A stretch of 36,100 nucleotides of DNA from Synergistaceae bacterium (GCA_031280635.1 JAITGK010000038.1:1-36100); one strand, 5' to 3'. Shown: positions 1 to 8,887, counted from the stretch's first letter. Translations and numbers: made by a program. Notes: generated from the letters alone by a model not told the origin.

Positions 1-190
1 GCTTGGTCTGGGCAGTTTGGAATATGAACTGATAAATTTGCGATGACCGAGACCGTAACAAGGGAACTCATCTACCTCTGGTACTATTTTGGGAGGTGTT
101 GTTTTTCTAATGATTTGACCAGGGGGAAGTCTTGCAATATAAGGGATTGCCTGAGCAATATCATTAAAAAAGCAACACTCCCGATATTTT
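1..190. other. Left-edge stretch, no confident gene
   Basis: No convincing gene start or ribosome binding site is seen. One minus-strand frame stays open from about position 190 to the left edge (roughly 63 codons, containing residues ARLPPGQII and GLGHRKF) but has no ATG and no Shine-Dalgarno site. It could be the beginning of a broken gene continuing out of the window, or chance. The DNA is more AT-rich than the neighbouring genes and directly abuts a dispersed repeat. Confidence 0.3.
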
Positions 191-282
191 TATAGCGGGT
201 TGCATAATCATGCGCGGAAATAAGAGACCAAAATCGGATATAAACGGCAAAAACTTTGCGCGGAAAAGAGCCAACGGCTTTA
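191..282 (+). repeat. Dispersed intergenic repeat, family R, copy 1
   Basis: A 92-bp full-length copy of a repeat seen throughout the window. It begins TATAGCGGGTTGCATAATC, carries two GCGCGGAAA boxes about 45 bp apart, and ends AAGAGCCAACGGCTTTA. The closest relative is the copy near 26632-26730. It lies upstream of udp and contains no gene. The translation of its minus strand is open, which creates false short open frames in every copy. Confidence 0.85.
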
Positions 283-422
283 AACCAAACACTTGCGGCG
301 CAATAATCTTCAAAATCATGATACACATGTTGAAAAATCGTATGACACGTGGATTTTTCGCGATATGATTATTGTTGGGGCAACACTTTCCCAATTCCCA
401 CCTATAATAAGGAGGCGTGTCC

Positions 423-1259
423 ATGACCGGCGCCAACGCACCTAAGGCCGCCAATGACGGCGTTTACCATCTTCAACTGAAACCAGGCGACGTCCCGGGG
501 TACGTCATTCTGCCCGGCGCGCCAGAGCGCGCGACGCTGATCGCGAAACGCTGGACCGGCGTCCGCGAGTTGGCGTCCTACAGGGAGTTCAAAACCGTGA
601 CCGGCGAGTACGATGGGATGAAGTTGGCCGCGACTTCCACTGGCATAGGCGGTCCCAGCTCCGAGATATGCCTTCATGAGCTGAACGTCCTGGGCGTCCA
701 CACCTGTATCCGGGTAGGTACCACCGGCAGCATCACGCCGCGCTTTGACCTAGGGGACTTGATCATTCCCGTCGCCTGTGTCCGCAGGGATGGTACCTCC
801 ACGTCCTACGTGGGACCAGAGTTCCCAGCTTTCGCGGATACGCAGGTTGTTCTGGCCCTGGCGCAGGCCTGTGAAAAATTGGGATTCCGCTATGGGCTGG
901 GACTCGCCTGCACGGTGGGTTCCTTCTACATCGGACAGGGGCGCCCCCTCGGCGAGGGAGGGTACTGGCCCAGTTTCGCGGAGCGGATCATCCCCGACTT
1001 GCGGCAGGCCCGTGTGACGAACCTAGAGATGGAGACCGCGGCCCAGTACGTGGTGGGCTACCTCCATGGAATGCGCATGGGCGCGGTGTTGTCGGTTATC
1101 GCCAACCGTCCGCTGAACCGCTGGGGCGACGAGGGCGGTGAGGAAAAAGCCTGTCTCGCCGCTTGCGAGGCCATGAAAATCTTGGAGCAGGGGCAAACCC
1201 CTGGTTCCGTTAGCCTTCGATTCAACACGTCAAGAGAGGGCGTCAGGGCAAACGCGTGA
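423..1259 (+). CDS. udp: Uridine phosphorylase
   Basis: A 278-residue cytoplasmic nucleoside phosphorylase of the PNP/UDP family, which cleaves uridine with phosphate to uracil and ribose-1-phosphate (pyrimidine salvage). Visible family signatures are the phosphate-site loop STGIGGPS, the strongly conserved RVGTTGSI, and LEMETAA near the C-terminus, which carries the ribose-binding Met-Glu pair. The order and spacing match E. coli Udp, and the length is slightly above the usual 250-260 residues. An in-frame GTG lies at 417, but AAGGAGG at 409-415 is spaced correctly (7 nt) only for the ATG at 423, so that start is chosen. The last codons and the stop lie in an 18-bp sequence repeated at 3455-3472. 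The gene stands alone and converges on the histidine kinase. Specificity for uridine rather than another nucleoside is inferred from overall resemblance. Confidence 0.93.
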   Translation: MTGANAPKAANDGVYHLQLKPGDVPGYVILPGAPERATLIAKRWTGVRELASYREFKTVTGEYDGMKLAATSTGIGGPSSEICLHELNVLGVHTCIRVGTTGSITPRFDLGDLIIPVACVRRDGTSTSYVGPEFPAFADTQVVLALAQACEKLGFRYGLGLACTVGSFYIGQGRPLGEGGYWPSFAERIIPDLRQARVTNLEMETAAQYVVGYLHGMRMGAVLSVIANRPLNRWGDEGGEEKACLAACEAMKILEQGQTPGSVSLRFNTSREGVRANA

Positions 1260-1299
1260 GTCTCACCTTGAATTTCTTTCCGTCGACGCGTTTTGCGAC
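1243..1299 (+). repeat. Partial copy of the 3455-3582 element
   Basis: Bases 1243-1260 (18 bp, through the udp stop codon) are identical to 3455-3472. Weaker similarity continues for about 40 bp (shared TTGAATT and TTTGCG). Both copies have the same orientation and flank the histidine kinase gene. No matching right end was found here, so this is a fragment or a decayed copy. Confidence 0.5.
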
Positions 1300-1347
1300 G
1301 CGGTACGAGGCGTATCGAGAATATTCTCTCCACAAAATAACGCGGTA

Positions 1348-1373
1348 CTAAATCTATTTGGTGAGAGATTTAG
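1348..1373. terminator. Hairpin between convergent udp and kinase genes
   Basis: CTAAATCT and AGATTTAG form an 8-bp stem with a 10-nt loop in the 128-bp gap between two converging genes. A 12-bp palindrome, GAGAATATTCTC, lies at 1317-1328. Neither hairpin is followed by a clear T-run, so a bidirectional terminator is only suggested by position. Confidence 0.3.
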
Positions 1374-1387
1374 GCGGGCATTCAGGT

Positions 1388-3256
<1,869 letters not shown>

Positions 3257-3374
3257 AATGCCTGACCCTCCGTTCGGCGTGCCACAAGACCGGCCAAGTC
3301 CAAACCCGCGAACAAAACTTTTACGTCCATGCGCCTGATTCGCTTCCCTCCGGCGTCACCTTCCACCGATACAA

Positions 3375-3403
3375 ATAATACCCGTTATCGTTCAATCCAG
3401 CAA
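3375..3403 (-). promoter_or_regulatory. Candidate promoter for the hybrid histidine kinase
   Basis: On the minus strand TTGCTG (3398-3403) and TATTAT (3375-3380) are separated by 17 bp, which fits a sigma-70-type promoter. It would give a leader of about 110 nt before the TTG start at 3256. Confidence 0.45.
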
Positions 3404-3455
3404 CCTTGGGCAAGCCTTTTATCACTTCTCGACACCGCGCTTAACGTACTCATTT

Positions 3456-3582
3456 CAGGGCAAACGCGTGAGCTTGACGTTGAATTATCGCGACAACTGA
3501 CTTTGCGTTATTTACCTAGGTATTTCCGTCTAAGGAAAAATTCAGTCATATCAATACTTTATATCTTCAAGCGTTTGCCCTG
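3456..3582. mobile_element. 127-bp element with 12-bp inverted ends
   Basis: CAGGGCAAACGC at 3456-3467 is exactly inverted at 3571-3582. The interior is AT-rich and non-coding. The left 18 bp recur at the end of udp (1243-1260). Size, perfect inverted ends and a second partial copy suggest a miniature inverted-repeat element, but no target duplication is evident and no related transposase is in the window. Confidence 0.45.
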
Positions 3583-3655
3583 GCGCTTACTTATGGAGGT
3601 ATTGCTTTTTTAAGGAAACGATGTAAAATTACACAAAACTTCATAGGGATTCCGC

Positions 3656-3705
3656 TTACGATAACGCGCTGGGAAAGTCAACGGCTTTAGCCATTGGATA
3701 AAAAC
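3656..3705 (+). mobile_element. IS200/IS605-like end remnant, copy A
   Basis: This contains GGGAAAGTCAACGGCTTTAG and can fold into a hairpin (TCAACGGC against GCCATTGGA, loop TTTA). Copy C on the minus strand at 26802-26857 matches it closely, including the flanking ACGCG and GGGAAAG. The CTTTAGCC hairpin followed by GTGGGAGTATGTCAA is typical of the right ends of IS200/IS605 group elements. Here only the end sequence is left. Confidence 0.5.
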
Positions 3706-3811
3706 CGCAACATCACCACGGTGCCCGCTTTGTTTTTTTGGCTTCTTGCCGCGTCAAGGTGGCTGTAAATATACTCAGAGCGGGGACATCCACTCTTAAG
3801 GGAGAAGATGT

Positions 3812-3876
3812 AAGACTGGCTTCGGTCGGTTGTCTTTGTTGAGTGCCCACTGGCTTTAGCTGTGGGAGTATGTCAA
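3812..3876 (+). ncRNA. Orphan structured right end resembling a TnpB omega-RNA 3' part
   Basis: Two consecutive hairpins can be drawn. AAGAC (3812-3816) pairs with GTCTT (3832-3836), and CCCAC (3846-3850) pairs with GTGGG (3862-3866) around GGCTTTAGC. The tail GTGGGAGTATGTCAAG follows. From family knowledge, this arrangement matches the right end of IS605/IS1341-type elements, which doubles as the scaffold end of the TnpB guide RNA. No TnpB or TnpA coding sequence remains beside it, so it is either a relic or a stand-alone guide RNA. Expression is unproven. Confidence 0.45.
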
Positions 3877-3948
3877 GAAAAACACAAATTTCTCGTAGAA
3901 AGAAGTTTAAATATCATGTGTTTTACCGACGTTTTATTTGATTCGATA

Positions 3949-3957
3949 TGGTATAAT
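3949..3957 (+). promoter_or_regulatory. Extended -10 promoter ahead of the G-rich tandem repeat
   Basis: TGGTATAAT is a perfect extended -10 (TGnTATAAT). No good -35 is seen, as is usual for this promoter type. Transcription would begin about 7 nt downstream, inside the 8-bp tandem repeat, and read toward the gene at 4307 with a leader of roughly 340 nt. The same TGGTATAAT stands before the next gene (6296-6304), which supports a real promoter. Confidence 0.55.
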
Positions 3958-4069
3958 TTCAGGGGTTCAGGGGTTCAGGGGTTCAGGGGTTCAGGGGTTC
4001 AGGGGTTCAGGGGTTCAGGGGTTCAGGGGTTCAGGGGTTCAGGGGTTCAGGGGTTCAGGGGTTCAGGGG
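3958..4069 (+). repeat. 8-bp tandem repeat, 14 copies, GGGGTTCA
   Basis: A 112-bp perfect array of the unit AGGGGTTC, with no interruptions and no spacers. Because the unit is not a multiple of three, all three plus-strand frames read through it, giving a false GFRGSGVQ-repeat open frame. Four-G runs separated by TTCA fit the pattern for G-quadruplex formation on the plus strand and its RNA. Perfect identity points to recent expansion by slippage, so the copy number is likely to vary between cells. Confidence 0.97.
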
Positions 4070-4306
4070 CTGAATCGCGTCCTTCTAATCGTTTTGCTCC
4101 CTCGGTACTTCATTCTCAATCCATTGCCCGCGCTCAAACCCACGAAGCGCCGCGTCCATGTGTTGAGCTGATGTTTGCCTCCATTCACTGGCGTTTCCCA
4201 AACGTTTCCTCTCATATTGATTGCTCATGACACACAAAGAAATAAACAAACCAACGGACACAACAGAGCTGCGGCTCTAAAAATTCGAAAGGGAGGTTCA
4301 CATGGT

Positions 4307-6190
4307 ATGAGACTTAGGTCAACAGTCAAATGGGCGCTGGTGGTGTTGTTGCTGTTACTTTTCGCGGCGTTGGTGGTGGCCACGGCGCGGGAGGCCGTCG
4401 TGGCAAGCAACGTCTCCAACACCGCGGCCTTCCACGAGCTTTCGGGAATCCAGGGCGCGGACACGACGCAAAACGTCGCTCAACAGAAAAAGGTCATGGA
4501 CGCGGGCAAGGAGGCGGAGGCCAAAGAGCTGGCCGAGATACGCCAGAAGAAGGTAGGGCACTTCAGGGTCATCAGCGCGGCTCAGGAGGCCCAGAACAAC
4601 TACTACAAGGCCAACACCGAAGGCGGGGACATCTCCGCTCGCCGCGCCGAGCTGGAGCAGCGCATCCCAGAGGCCCGCGGCTCTTTGGAGGAAGTTCGGC
4701 TGCTGACGGACAGGGAGGTCGCCATTTTGGAGGAACTCGGCAACAGCGAGGCCGCCATTTCCATCGCGAGGTCTTTTTACAAGGCCTTGGAAACCACCGT
4801 CAACACGCTCCAAGTGGAGGACTTGACCGAGCAACAGATGGAAGAGCGGGAGAAAAACATCCGTATAGCGGGTAACAGCGCCATAGCCACGGCCCACAAC
4901 ATGGCCCGCGGCTTCAGACAGAACGATATGAACGAGGAGGAAAAGACGACGCTGGACAAGGATGTGGTGGAGCCGGGAGAAAAGGCCGTGAAGGGCCTGG
5001 GGTCCGTGCTCACCAACATGCCGCAAATCATCTGGGCCTCGTTCCAGGGGCTTTCAGAGAGTTACAACGTGGCCACCCAAGCCTTGAAGAGTTACCAGAA
5101 CGCCCAAGGCGGGTTGGGGCAGATGTTGCACGACCTCAGTTACAACCAGGGGATGTTCAGTCGCGGCAACATGAGCGCCTATCAAAAGCGACTGGACGCC
5201 TTCAGCGCGGGCGTTCAGCAGTTCCTGGGAACCTATTCCCCCTTCGTAAAGACCGTGGGGCAGAGCATCGGACGCCAGGCGAACCTGGACGCTATGGGAT
5301 ATGGGGAAAACGTCGTCATTCGGTTTGCCGACGCCTACAGCCGCCTCTACGTCGTGAGTGAAAACGACCACATGCGCGTCCTGGTGGACAAGACCAGAAC
5401 CCAATGGGGTGACGGCGACCACGAGGTTCGCACGATGATCATCTACGAATACGACGACGAGGGAGTCGAAGACGCCGTGGAGGACATTGAGCAGTTCGCC
5501 CCCGGCTTCTCGCGCTATATCCGGGACTCGCGCATCGTTTACATTTATCGGGGTTACCGACCCTCTGTCTGGAAAGCCTTTCTGTACGAGATCAACTTCC
5601 AGGACGCCAATGGACAGGAGAGGTACCACTATAGCGACCCCACCATTCCCAAGGGAGATTTCATCCGCAGACACTCCTGGGACAGCGAGGTCTTGGAGAA
5701 AATAGCGGTGCTCACGCCGCCCAAAGACCCCAGCGTGTTCCGCGGACGCTTCGGGGACAGGGTCGTGCCCAAAAAGGGCGGAGAGAACACGGCAACGCCA
5801 GCGGGAGACAAGAAGCCCAAAAAGGAAACGCCCAAACCAGGGGCAAAGCCGTCCAAAGTGTCGAAGAAGGGCTCGATCCAGCCTCCCACCGAGGGAGTCG
5901 AGTTATTTAACGGCTTTGACCTCGACGAGGCACAGAAGTCCGCCCTCGTGGAAGAGCACAACAAGGGCGTCGAGAACTACAACGCGGGCAAGTACGCCAT
6001 CGCCGCGCGGCAGTTCGGGCGCGCGGCGTCCATGCACAAGGAGAACCACCTGGACGCTTACTGGGCGGCGCTGGCCGCGCACAACGCCAAGAACAAGGCG
6101 GGCGCGAAAGAATGGTTGGATCGCTGCGTCGGCATCAAGGGCGACTATCTGCCCGCGCTTGAGATGAAAAAGGCTCTGGGCCTGAAATGA
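4307..6190 (+). CDS. Membrane-anchored periplasmic coiled-coil/TPR protein of unknown function
   Basis: A 627-residue protein, first gene of the exported CHAT locus. The in-frame ATG at 4307 is chosen because GGGAGG (4291-4296) precedes it and the product then begins with a charged stretch and a hydrophobic helix (about 8-26). That helix is either a signal anchor or an uncleaved signal. Residues about 40-300 are highly charged and helical, with likely coiled coils. Residues 300-480 look like a mixed globular domain that I do not recognise. A Lys/Pro-rich linker (about 488-530) leads to a C-terminal TPR-like unit (about 545-627, NKGVENYNAGKYAIAARQF). The Lys/Pro linker and TPR recur in the downstream proteins, which suggests that they work together. 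A terminator candidate follows directly. No catalytic motif is visible, so a scaffold role is an inference. Confidence 0.85.
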   Translation: MRLRSTVKWALVVLLLLLFAALVVATAREAVVASNVSNTAAFHELSGIQGADTTQNVAQQKKVMDAGKEAEAKELAEIRQKKVGHFRVISAAQEAQNNYYKANTEGGDISARRAELEQRIPEARGSLEEVRLLTDREVAILEELGNSEAAISIARSFYKALETTVNTLQVEDLTEQQMEEREKNIRIAGNSAIATAHNMARGFRQNDMNEEEKTTLDKDVVEPGEKAVKGLGSVLTNMPQIIWASFQGLSESYNVATQALKSYQNAQGGLGQMLHDLSYNQGMFSRGNMSAYQKRLDAFSAGVQQFLGTYSPFVKTVGQSIGRQANLDAMGYGENVVIRFADAYSRLYVVSENDHMRVLVDKTRTQWGDGDHEVRTMIIYEYDDEGVEDAVEDIEQFAPGFSRYIRDSRIVYIYRGYRPSVWKAFLYEINFQDANGQERYHYSDPTIPKGDFIRRHSWDSEVLEKIAVLTPPKDPSVFRGRFGDRVVPKKGGENTATPAGDKKPKKETPKPGAKPSKVSKKGSIQPPTEGVELFNGFDLDEAQKSALVEEHNKGVENYNAGKYAIAARQFGRAASMHKENHLDAYWAALAAHNAKNKAGAKEWLDRCVGIKGDYLPALEMKKALGLK

Positions 6191-6193
6191 ACA

Positions 6194-6217
6194 AGGGGGG
6201 CCTTCCCTCCTTCTTTT
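6194..6217 (+). terminator. Candidate intrinsic terminator after the 4307 gene
   Basis: AGGGGGG and CCCTCCT pair (one G-U) around a CCTT loop, followed by TTCTTTT. It begins four bases after the stop codon. The T-run is interrupted by one C. Confidence 0.5.
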
Positions 6218-6218
6218 C

Positions 6219-6277
6219 ATAGCCCATTCGCGTAGCTGAACGCAAACAGCAAAAATTTCGCGCGGAAAAGAGCCAAG
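6219..6277 (+). repeat. Dispersed repeat family R, copy 2 (internally deleted)
   Basis: The two ends of family R are recognisable (ATAGCCCATTCGCGTA and GCGCGGAAAAGAGCCAA). The middle with the first GCGCGGAAA box is missing. It sits between a terminator and the promoter of the DUF4384 gene. Confidence 0.65.
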
Positions 6278-6295
6278 TAAAAACCGCTCTAAGAT

Positions 6296-6304
6296 TGGTA
6301 TAAT
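6296..6304 (+). promoter_or_regulatory. Extended -10 promoter of the DUF4384 gene
   Basis: TGGTATAAT, identical to the element at 3949-3957, lies just behind repeat R copy 2. Transcription would start near 6311 and give a leader of about 140 nt to the ATG at 6452. Confidence 0.55.
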
Positions 6305-6410
6305 CTTCAATGCGCGGTCAAGGAGGTGGGGGTCGGCGGACGTGGGTAACAGCGGATAATGAGGAGAAGAGCGTGGAGCGGGAGGGGCCTGGCTTGTGCT
6401 TCTTTGGGAA

Positions 6411-6428
6411 CCGGGGTCGCGTCCCCGG
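6411..6428 (+). promoter_or_regulatory. GC-rich leader hairpin before the DUF4384 gene
   Basis: CCGGGG and CCCCGG form a perfect 6-bp stem with a 6-nt loop. It ends 23 bases before the ATG and just ahead of the ribosome binding site GAAAGGGGA. The core GGGGTCGCG resembles the inner hairpin of repeat family E, so it may be a fragment of such a repeat. It could influence translation; no ligand-type riboswitch is recognised. Confidence 0.35.
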
Positions 6429-6451
6429 AATTTACGAAAGGGGATTTTGTT

Positions 6452-7426
6452 ATGAGGAAATTTATTGGGTTGTTGTTGGCAGCGGCGTTATTGGCGGGAA
6501 ACGTCGCCTGGGCGGACATCAAGACCAGCACTACCACGGCCACGCGGGATATTCTGCTGGTTGACGAGGACGAACCCGCGCTTGCCCAGACGAAGGTCGA
6601 GGAGATGTCCCAAGGCGACTTCGCCGTGTCGCTTTCCACCGACAAGAAAGACAGCGTTTACAGTTCAGGCGAGAAGATCGTTCTGACCTTCAAGTCCGAG
6701 AAGGACTCCTATCTGACCATTCTGGATTTCACCCCCAGTGGTCAGATCGTGGTACTGTTTCCCAACAAGTGGGTGGAGAACAACTTCGTCAAGGCCGGTC
6801 AGGAGATAAAAATCCCCGCCGAGGGGCAGAAGTTCGCCATGAGAGCTGGAAACGCCGTGGGGGTGGACGTGGTCAAGGCCATCGCTACGGAGAAAGACGT
6901 CCAGGTGTTCAACCTCGACAACAAGCAGCTCGCCGGCCCCTTCTCCGTCCTTCAGGACGCTAAGATGGGAACGCGGGACATCCTGCTTTTCGAGGAAGAG
7001 GCTGAGTCCGCTTCGGCGACAGACCCGCTGAAGTGGACCGTGGCCTCTCTCGCCCTGATGACGAAGGGTGACGGCCCCTCTGGCTTCGCGACCGCGGACG
7101 GCCAGGAAGCGGCGGTCAAAATGTGGACCAACGTGGCAAGCTACTTGACGGGGGACAACGTCTTCGTCAAGTTCTTGAGCGACAAGCCCGGCAAGCTGGT
7201 TTCCCTGGTCAACATCGGCGCCAGCGCGTCGGAGAACAACCTGTTGCCCGCGGACGCGGACGTGTCCTTGAAGGCCGGGGAAATTCTCGTCCTGCCCCGC
7301 AAGGACGATAAGTGGAAGCTGGTCGCGTCGGGCAAGGCGGGCAAGGACATCGTGAAAGGAAAGCTGGCGTTTGACGACGGCACGGAGATGGAACTCGCTC
7401 TTGAAGTGACCGTCGAAGAGGATTAA
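6452..7426 (+). CDS. Exported protein with two DUF4384-like domains
   Basis: A 324-residue protein with a classical signal peptide (RKFIGLLLAAALLAG, cleavage after AWA near residue 21). The ATG at 6452 is preferred over upstream in-frame starts because GAAAGGGGA precedes it and the signal peptide begins there. Residues about 56-150 fit DUF4384: a VYSSGEKIVLTF strand, a SYLTILDFTPSGQ strand, then VLFPNKW, an AGQEIKIP turn and a terminal VVKAIA strand. The second half (about 190-320) shows the same plan more loosely (DNVFVKFLSDKPG, AGEILVLP, GKDIVK). Each half is preceded by a TRDILL plus acidic segment, consistent with an internal duplication. From family knowledge DUF4384 is often fused to or encoded beside caspase-like proteins, which fits the CHAT protein two genes downstream. 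It is followed after 12 bases by the next gene and is probably cotranscribed. The binding partner is unknown. Confidence 0.85.
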   Translation: MRKFIGLLLAAALLAGNVAWADIKTSTTTATRDILLVDEDEPALAQTKVEEMSQGDFAVSLSTDKKDSVYSSGEKIVLTFKSEKDSYLTILDFTPSGQIVVLFPNKWVENNFVKAGQEIKIPAEGQKFAMRAGNAVGVDVVKAIATEKDVQVFNLDNKQLAGPFSVLQDAKMGTRDILLFEEEAESASATDPLKWTVASLALMTKGDGPSGFATADGQEAAVKMWTNVASYLTGDNVFVKFLSDKPGKLVSLVNIGASASENNLLPADADVSLKAGEILVLPRKDDKWKLVASGKAGKDIVKGKLAFDDGTEMELALEVTVEED

Positions 7427-7438
7427 CGTCGGTTGACG

Positions 7439-8830
7439 ATGAAGACCAAAACGCTTGGGGTTCTGCCCCAAACCGCGCTGAAGGGTCCTGGGCCCTTCAG
7501 CCCTCTGTTTCAGCGCATACCATGCCTGGCGCTCCTTTTCGTGACCCTTTTGTTCCTTTTAACACCACTCTCCCTCTCCTTCGCCGCCGCTTCATCCAAC
7601 ACGACGCTGATGGAGCGGGCCAAAAACCTTTACTCCATTCAGGACTACAACAACGCCCTGACGCTGTTCGAGAAACTTCTGACGATGGAGCCGGAGAACG
7701 GCGAGGCCTGGGACTACGCGAGCTGGTGCCATCGCTATTTAGGGAACTGGAACCAGGCGCGCCAGGGATTCGAGCGGGCGGAGACGCTTTTGCCGGGCGC
7801 GGAGGCCAAATGGGTTAAGGTGGGACTGGGTGAGACGTTCCTGGGAGCCGGGCAGGGAGGCAATTCCGCTCGAGCCTTTTCTGAGGCCATCGAACTGGCG
7901 CCGGAGGACAACGAGTTGGTGGTCCGGTCGCTGAAGGGCCTTGTTCTGGCGCGCGCCTCCATGGGGGAAGCCCCCCAGATGGAGGAAGCCCTGAACCGCC
8001 TGAAGGAGAAAGACGCCGCCGCCGCTGAGATCATCAAGAACGACGCCACGACGCTCTTGGAGAAAAACAAGCCCGCGGAGCCGGGGAAGAATCCGGAGGA
8101 GGATGAATCCCCCAAACCCGAGCCGGGGGAGCTGACAGACCTGAGTGCGCGCCAGTGGCTGGCCGCCAAGAGCGTGGTCTGGGTCAAGAAACCAGCCTCC
8201 CCCGAAGCCCAGGCCGCTCAGGATACCGTGCCCAAAGAACCTGTGAATGACGTGTCGGTCGCGGAGCCTACCTCTTCGCCAGAGGATGAAAAAACGCCGG
8301 AGGGCAAAAAAGCGCCGCTTGTGGTTTGGGGTCTCCCTGTTGGGGAGCCCATTCAGGCCGCGGTGGTCCAATTGGTCGGAGAGGAGATCGAGGTACAAAA
8401 AAACGAAGAGCCTACGAAATTCGGCTCCTGGTTCTACACGGCGAAACTTCCTTACTTCTCGTCCCTGCTGCCGGAATTGGCGCGGACGGACGCGGACTCA
8501 GCGCTTCTTATCTTGGAAGAGTACCAGGAGAAGCTACTCTCCATAAGCGTCACCGCCACGTGGAAGGAGCGCAAAAACAGCATAAGCCTGAAGGAAGAGC
8601 TTTTTGTGGAGCTGTCGGGTAAGCTTGGCCAGAAATATGGCCCCTCCGCGGGCCTCAACGATAATGGTATCTTCGCTGAGGCGCAGTGGGTTCCTGACGA
8701 CAAACGCTTCATCGCCCTGGAGGTCACGGCGGGTCTGGACGGGCAGGTCGTCTTGAACGTCAGCTACAGCGACCTTCCAGGTTTGAGCGTTTTCTGGGAA
8801 GAAACCGCGCAGACCAGCGAGCGAAAGTGA
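7439..8830 (+). CDS. Exported TPR protein, paralogue of the 13874 gene
   Basis: A 463-residue protein. The ATG at 7439 is chosen; a TTG two codons earlier is possible, and neither has a strong ribosome binding site, so coupling to the preceding gene (12-bp gap) is likely. The signal peptide is odd: about 28 residues precede the hydrophobic core (CLALLFVTLLFLL), and cleavage is near FAA. That long first part is encoded by a copy of repeat family E. Residues about 56-190 form TPR units (ERAKNLYSIQDYNNALTLFEK, WCHRYLGNW). A Pro/Glu/Lys-rich linker (about 200-290) follows, then a C-terminal domain starting at VVWGLPVGEPI. The same three-part plan and close sequence similarity occur in the protein encoded from 13874. 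A strong terminator follows. The function is unknown; a periplasmic scaffold is likely. Confidence 0.85.
   Translation: MKTKTLGVLPQTALKGPGPFSPLFQRIPCLALLFVTLLFLLTPLSLSFAAASSNTTLMERAKNLYSIQDYNNALTLFEKLLTMEPENGEAWDYASWCHRYLGNWNQARQGFERAETLLPGAEAKWVKVGLGETFLGAGQGGNSARAFSEAIELAPEDNELVVRSLKGLVLARASMGEAPQMEEALNRLKEKDAAAAEIIKNDATTLLEKNKPAEPGKNPEEDESPKPEPGELTDLSARQWLAAKSVVWVKKPASPEAQAAQDTVPKEPVNDVSVAEPTSSPEDEKTPEGKKAPLVVWGLPVGEPIQAAVVQLVGEEIEVQKNEEPTKFGSWFYTAKLPYFSSLLPELARTDADSALLILEEYQEKLLSISVTATWKERKNSISLKEELFVELSGKLGQKYGPSAGLNDNGIFAEAQWVPDDKRFIALEVTAGLDGQVVLNVSYSDLPGLSVFWEETAQTSERK
7445..7519 (+). repeat. Repeat family E, copy inside a coding sequence
   Basis: When compared with the inverted form of 8888-8983, about 75 bp align with roughly two thirds or more identity. 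Shared features are CTTGGGG, TGCCCCAAACC, the AGGGTC palindrome and the end TTTCAGCGC. The copy keeps the reading frame and encodes the stretch before the signal-peptide core. Inner palindrome arms CTGAAGGG and CCCTTCAG remain perfect. Confidence 0.65.
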
Positions 8831-8850
8831 ACGTGGAGACAAACCAAAGC

Positions 8851-8887
8851 GGGGGTGAGGCCAAGGCGCGGCTTCATCCCCCTTTTT
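8851..8887 (+). terminator. Strong intrinsic terminator after the 7439 gene
   Basis: GGGGGTGAGGCC pairs with GGCTTCATCCCCC (one bulged A, one G-U) and is followed by TTTTTT. It closes the DUF4384-TPR transcription unit 20 bases after the stop codon. Confidence 0.85.

Larger units (their letters stand above)
3257..4306. other. Long non-coding stretch rich in repeats
   Basis: About 1 kb without a credible gene between the divergent kinase and TPR genes. It holds, in order, a kinase promoter candidate, a 127-bp element with 12-bp inverted ends, two IS200/IS605-like end remnants, an extended -10 promoter, the 8-bp tandem repeat, and about 240 bp of unremarkable leader. The leader includes a small hairpin (AGAGC-TGCG-GCTCT, about 4265-4279) just before the ribosome binding site. 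Open frames here are either in repeats or lack ribosome binding sites. Confidence 0.7.

Noticed and set aside
191-326. Small proteins containing FRAKFLPFIS-type sequence near several repeats
   Set aside because: These are translations of the R repeat itself, found in each copy in whichever frame is open; they lack conserved starts.
3329-3613. 94-codon plus-strand open frame
   Set aside because: It covers the kinase promoter candidate and the inverted-end element, has no ribosome binding site and has an unremarkable composition.
3700-3811. Remnant TnpB coding sequence
   Set aside because: No frame shows the zinc-finger CxxC motifs or the catalytic ends typical of TnpB; only the end-like structured parts are recognisable.
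3958-4069. CRISPR array
   Set aside because: The 8-bp units are directly joined, without spacers, and no cas genes are nearby.
3862-4230. Open frame of about 120 codons with a GFRGSGVQ repeat protein
   Set aside because: The frame exists only because the 8-bp array is open in all three frames. It starts in an IS-end remnant and has no ribosome binding site.
4355-5026. 223-codon minus-strand open frame
   Set aside because: It is antisense to the well-supported 4307 gene, has no ribosome binding site, and arises from codon bias of the GC-rich sense strand.
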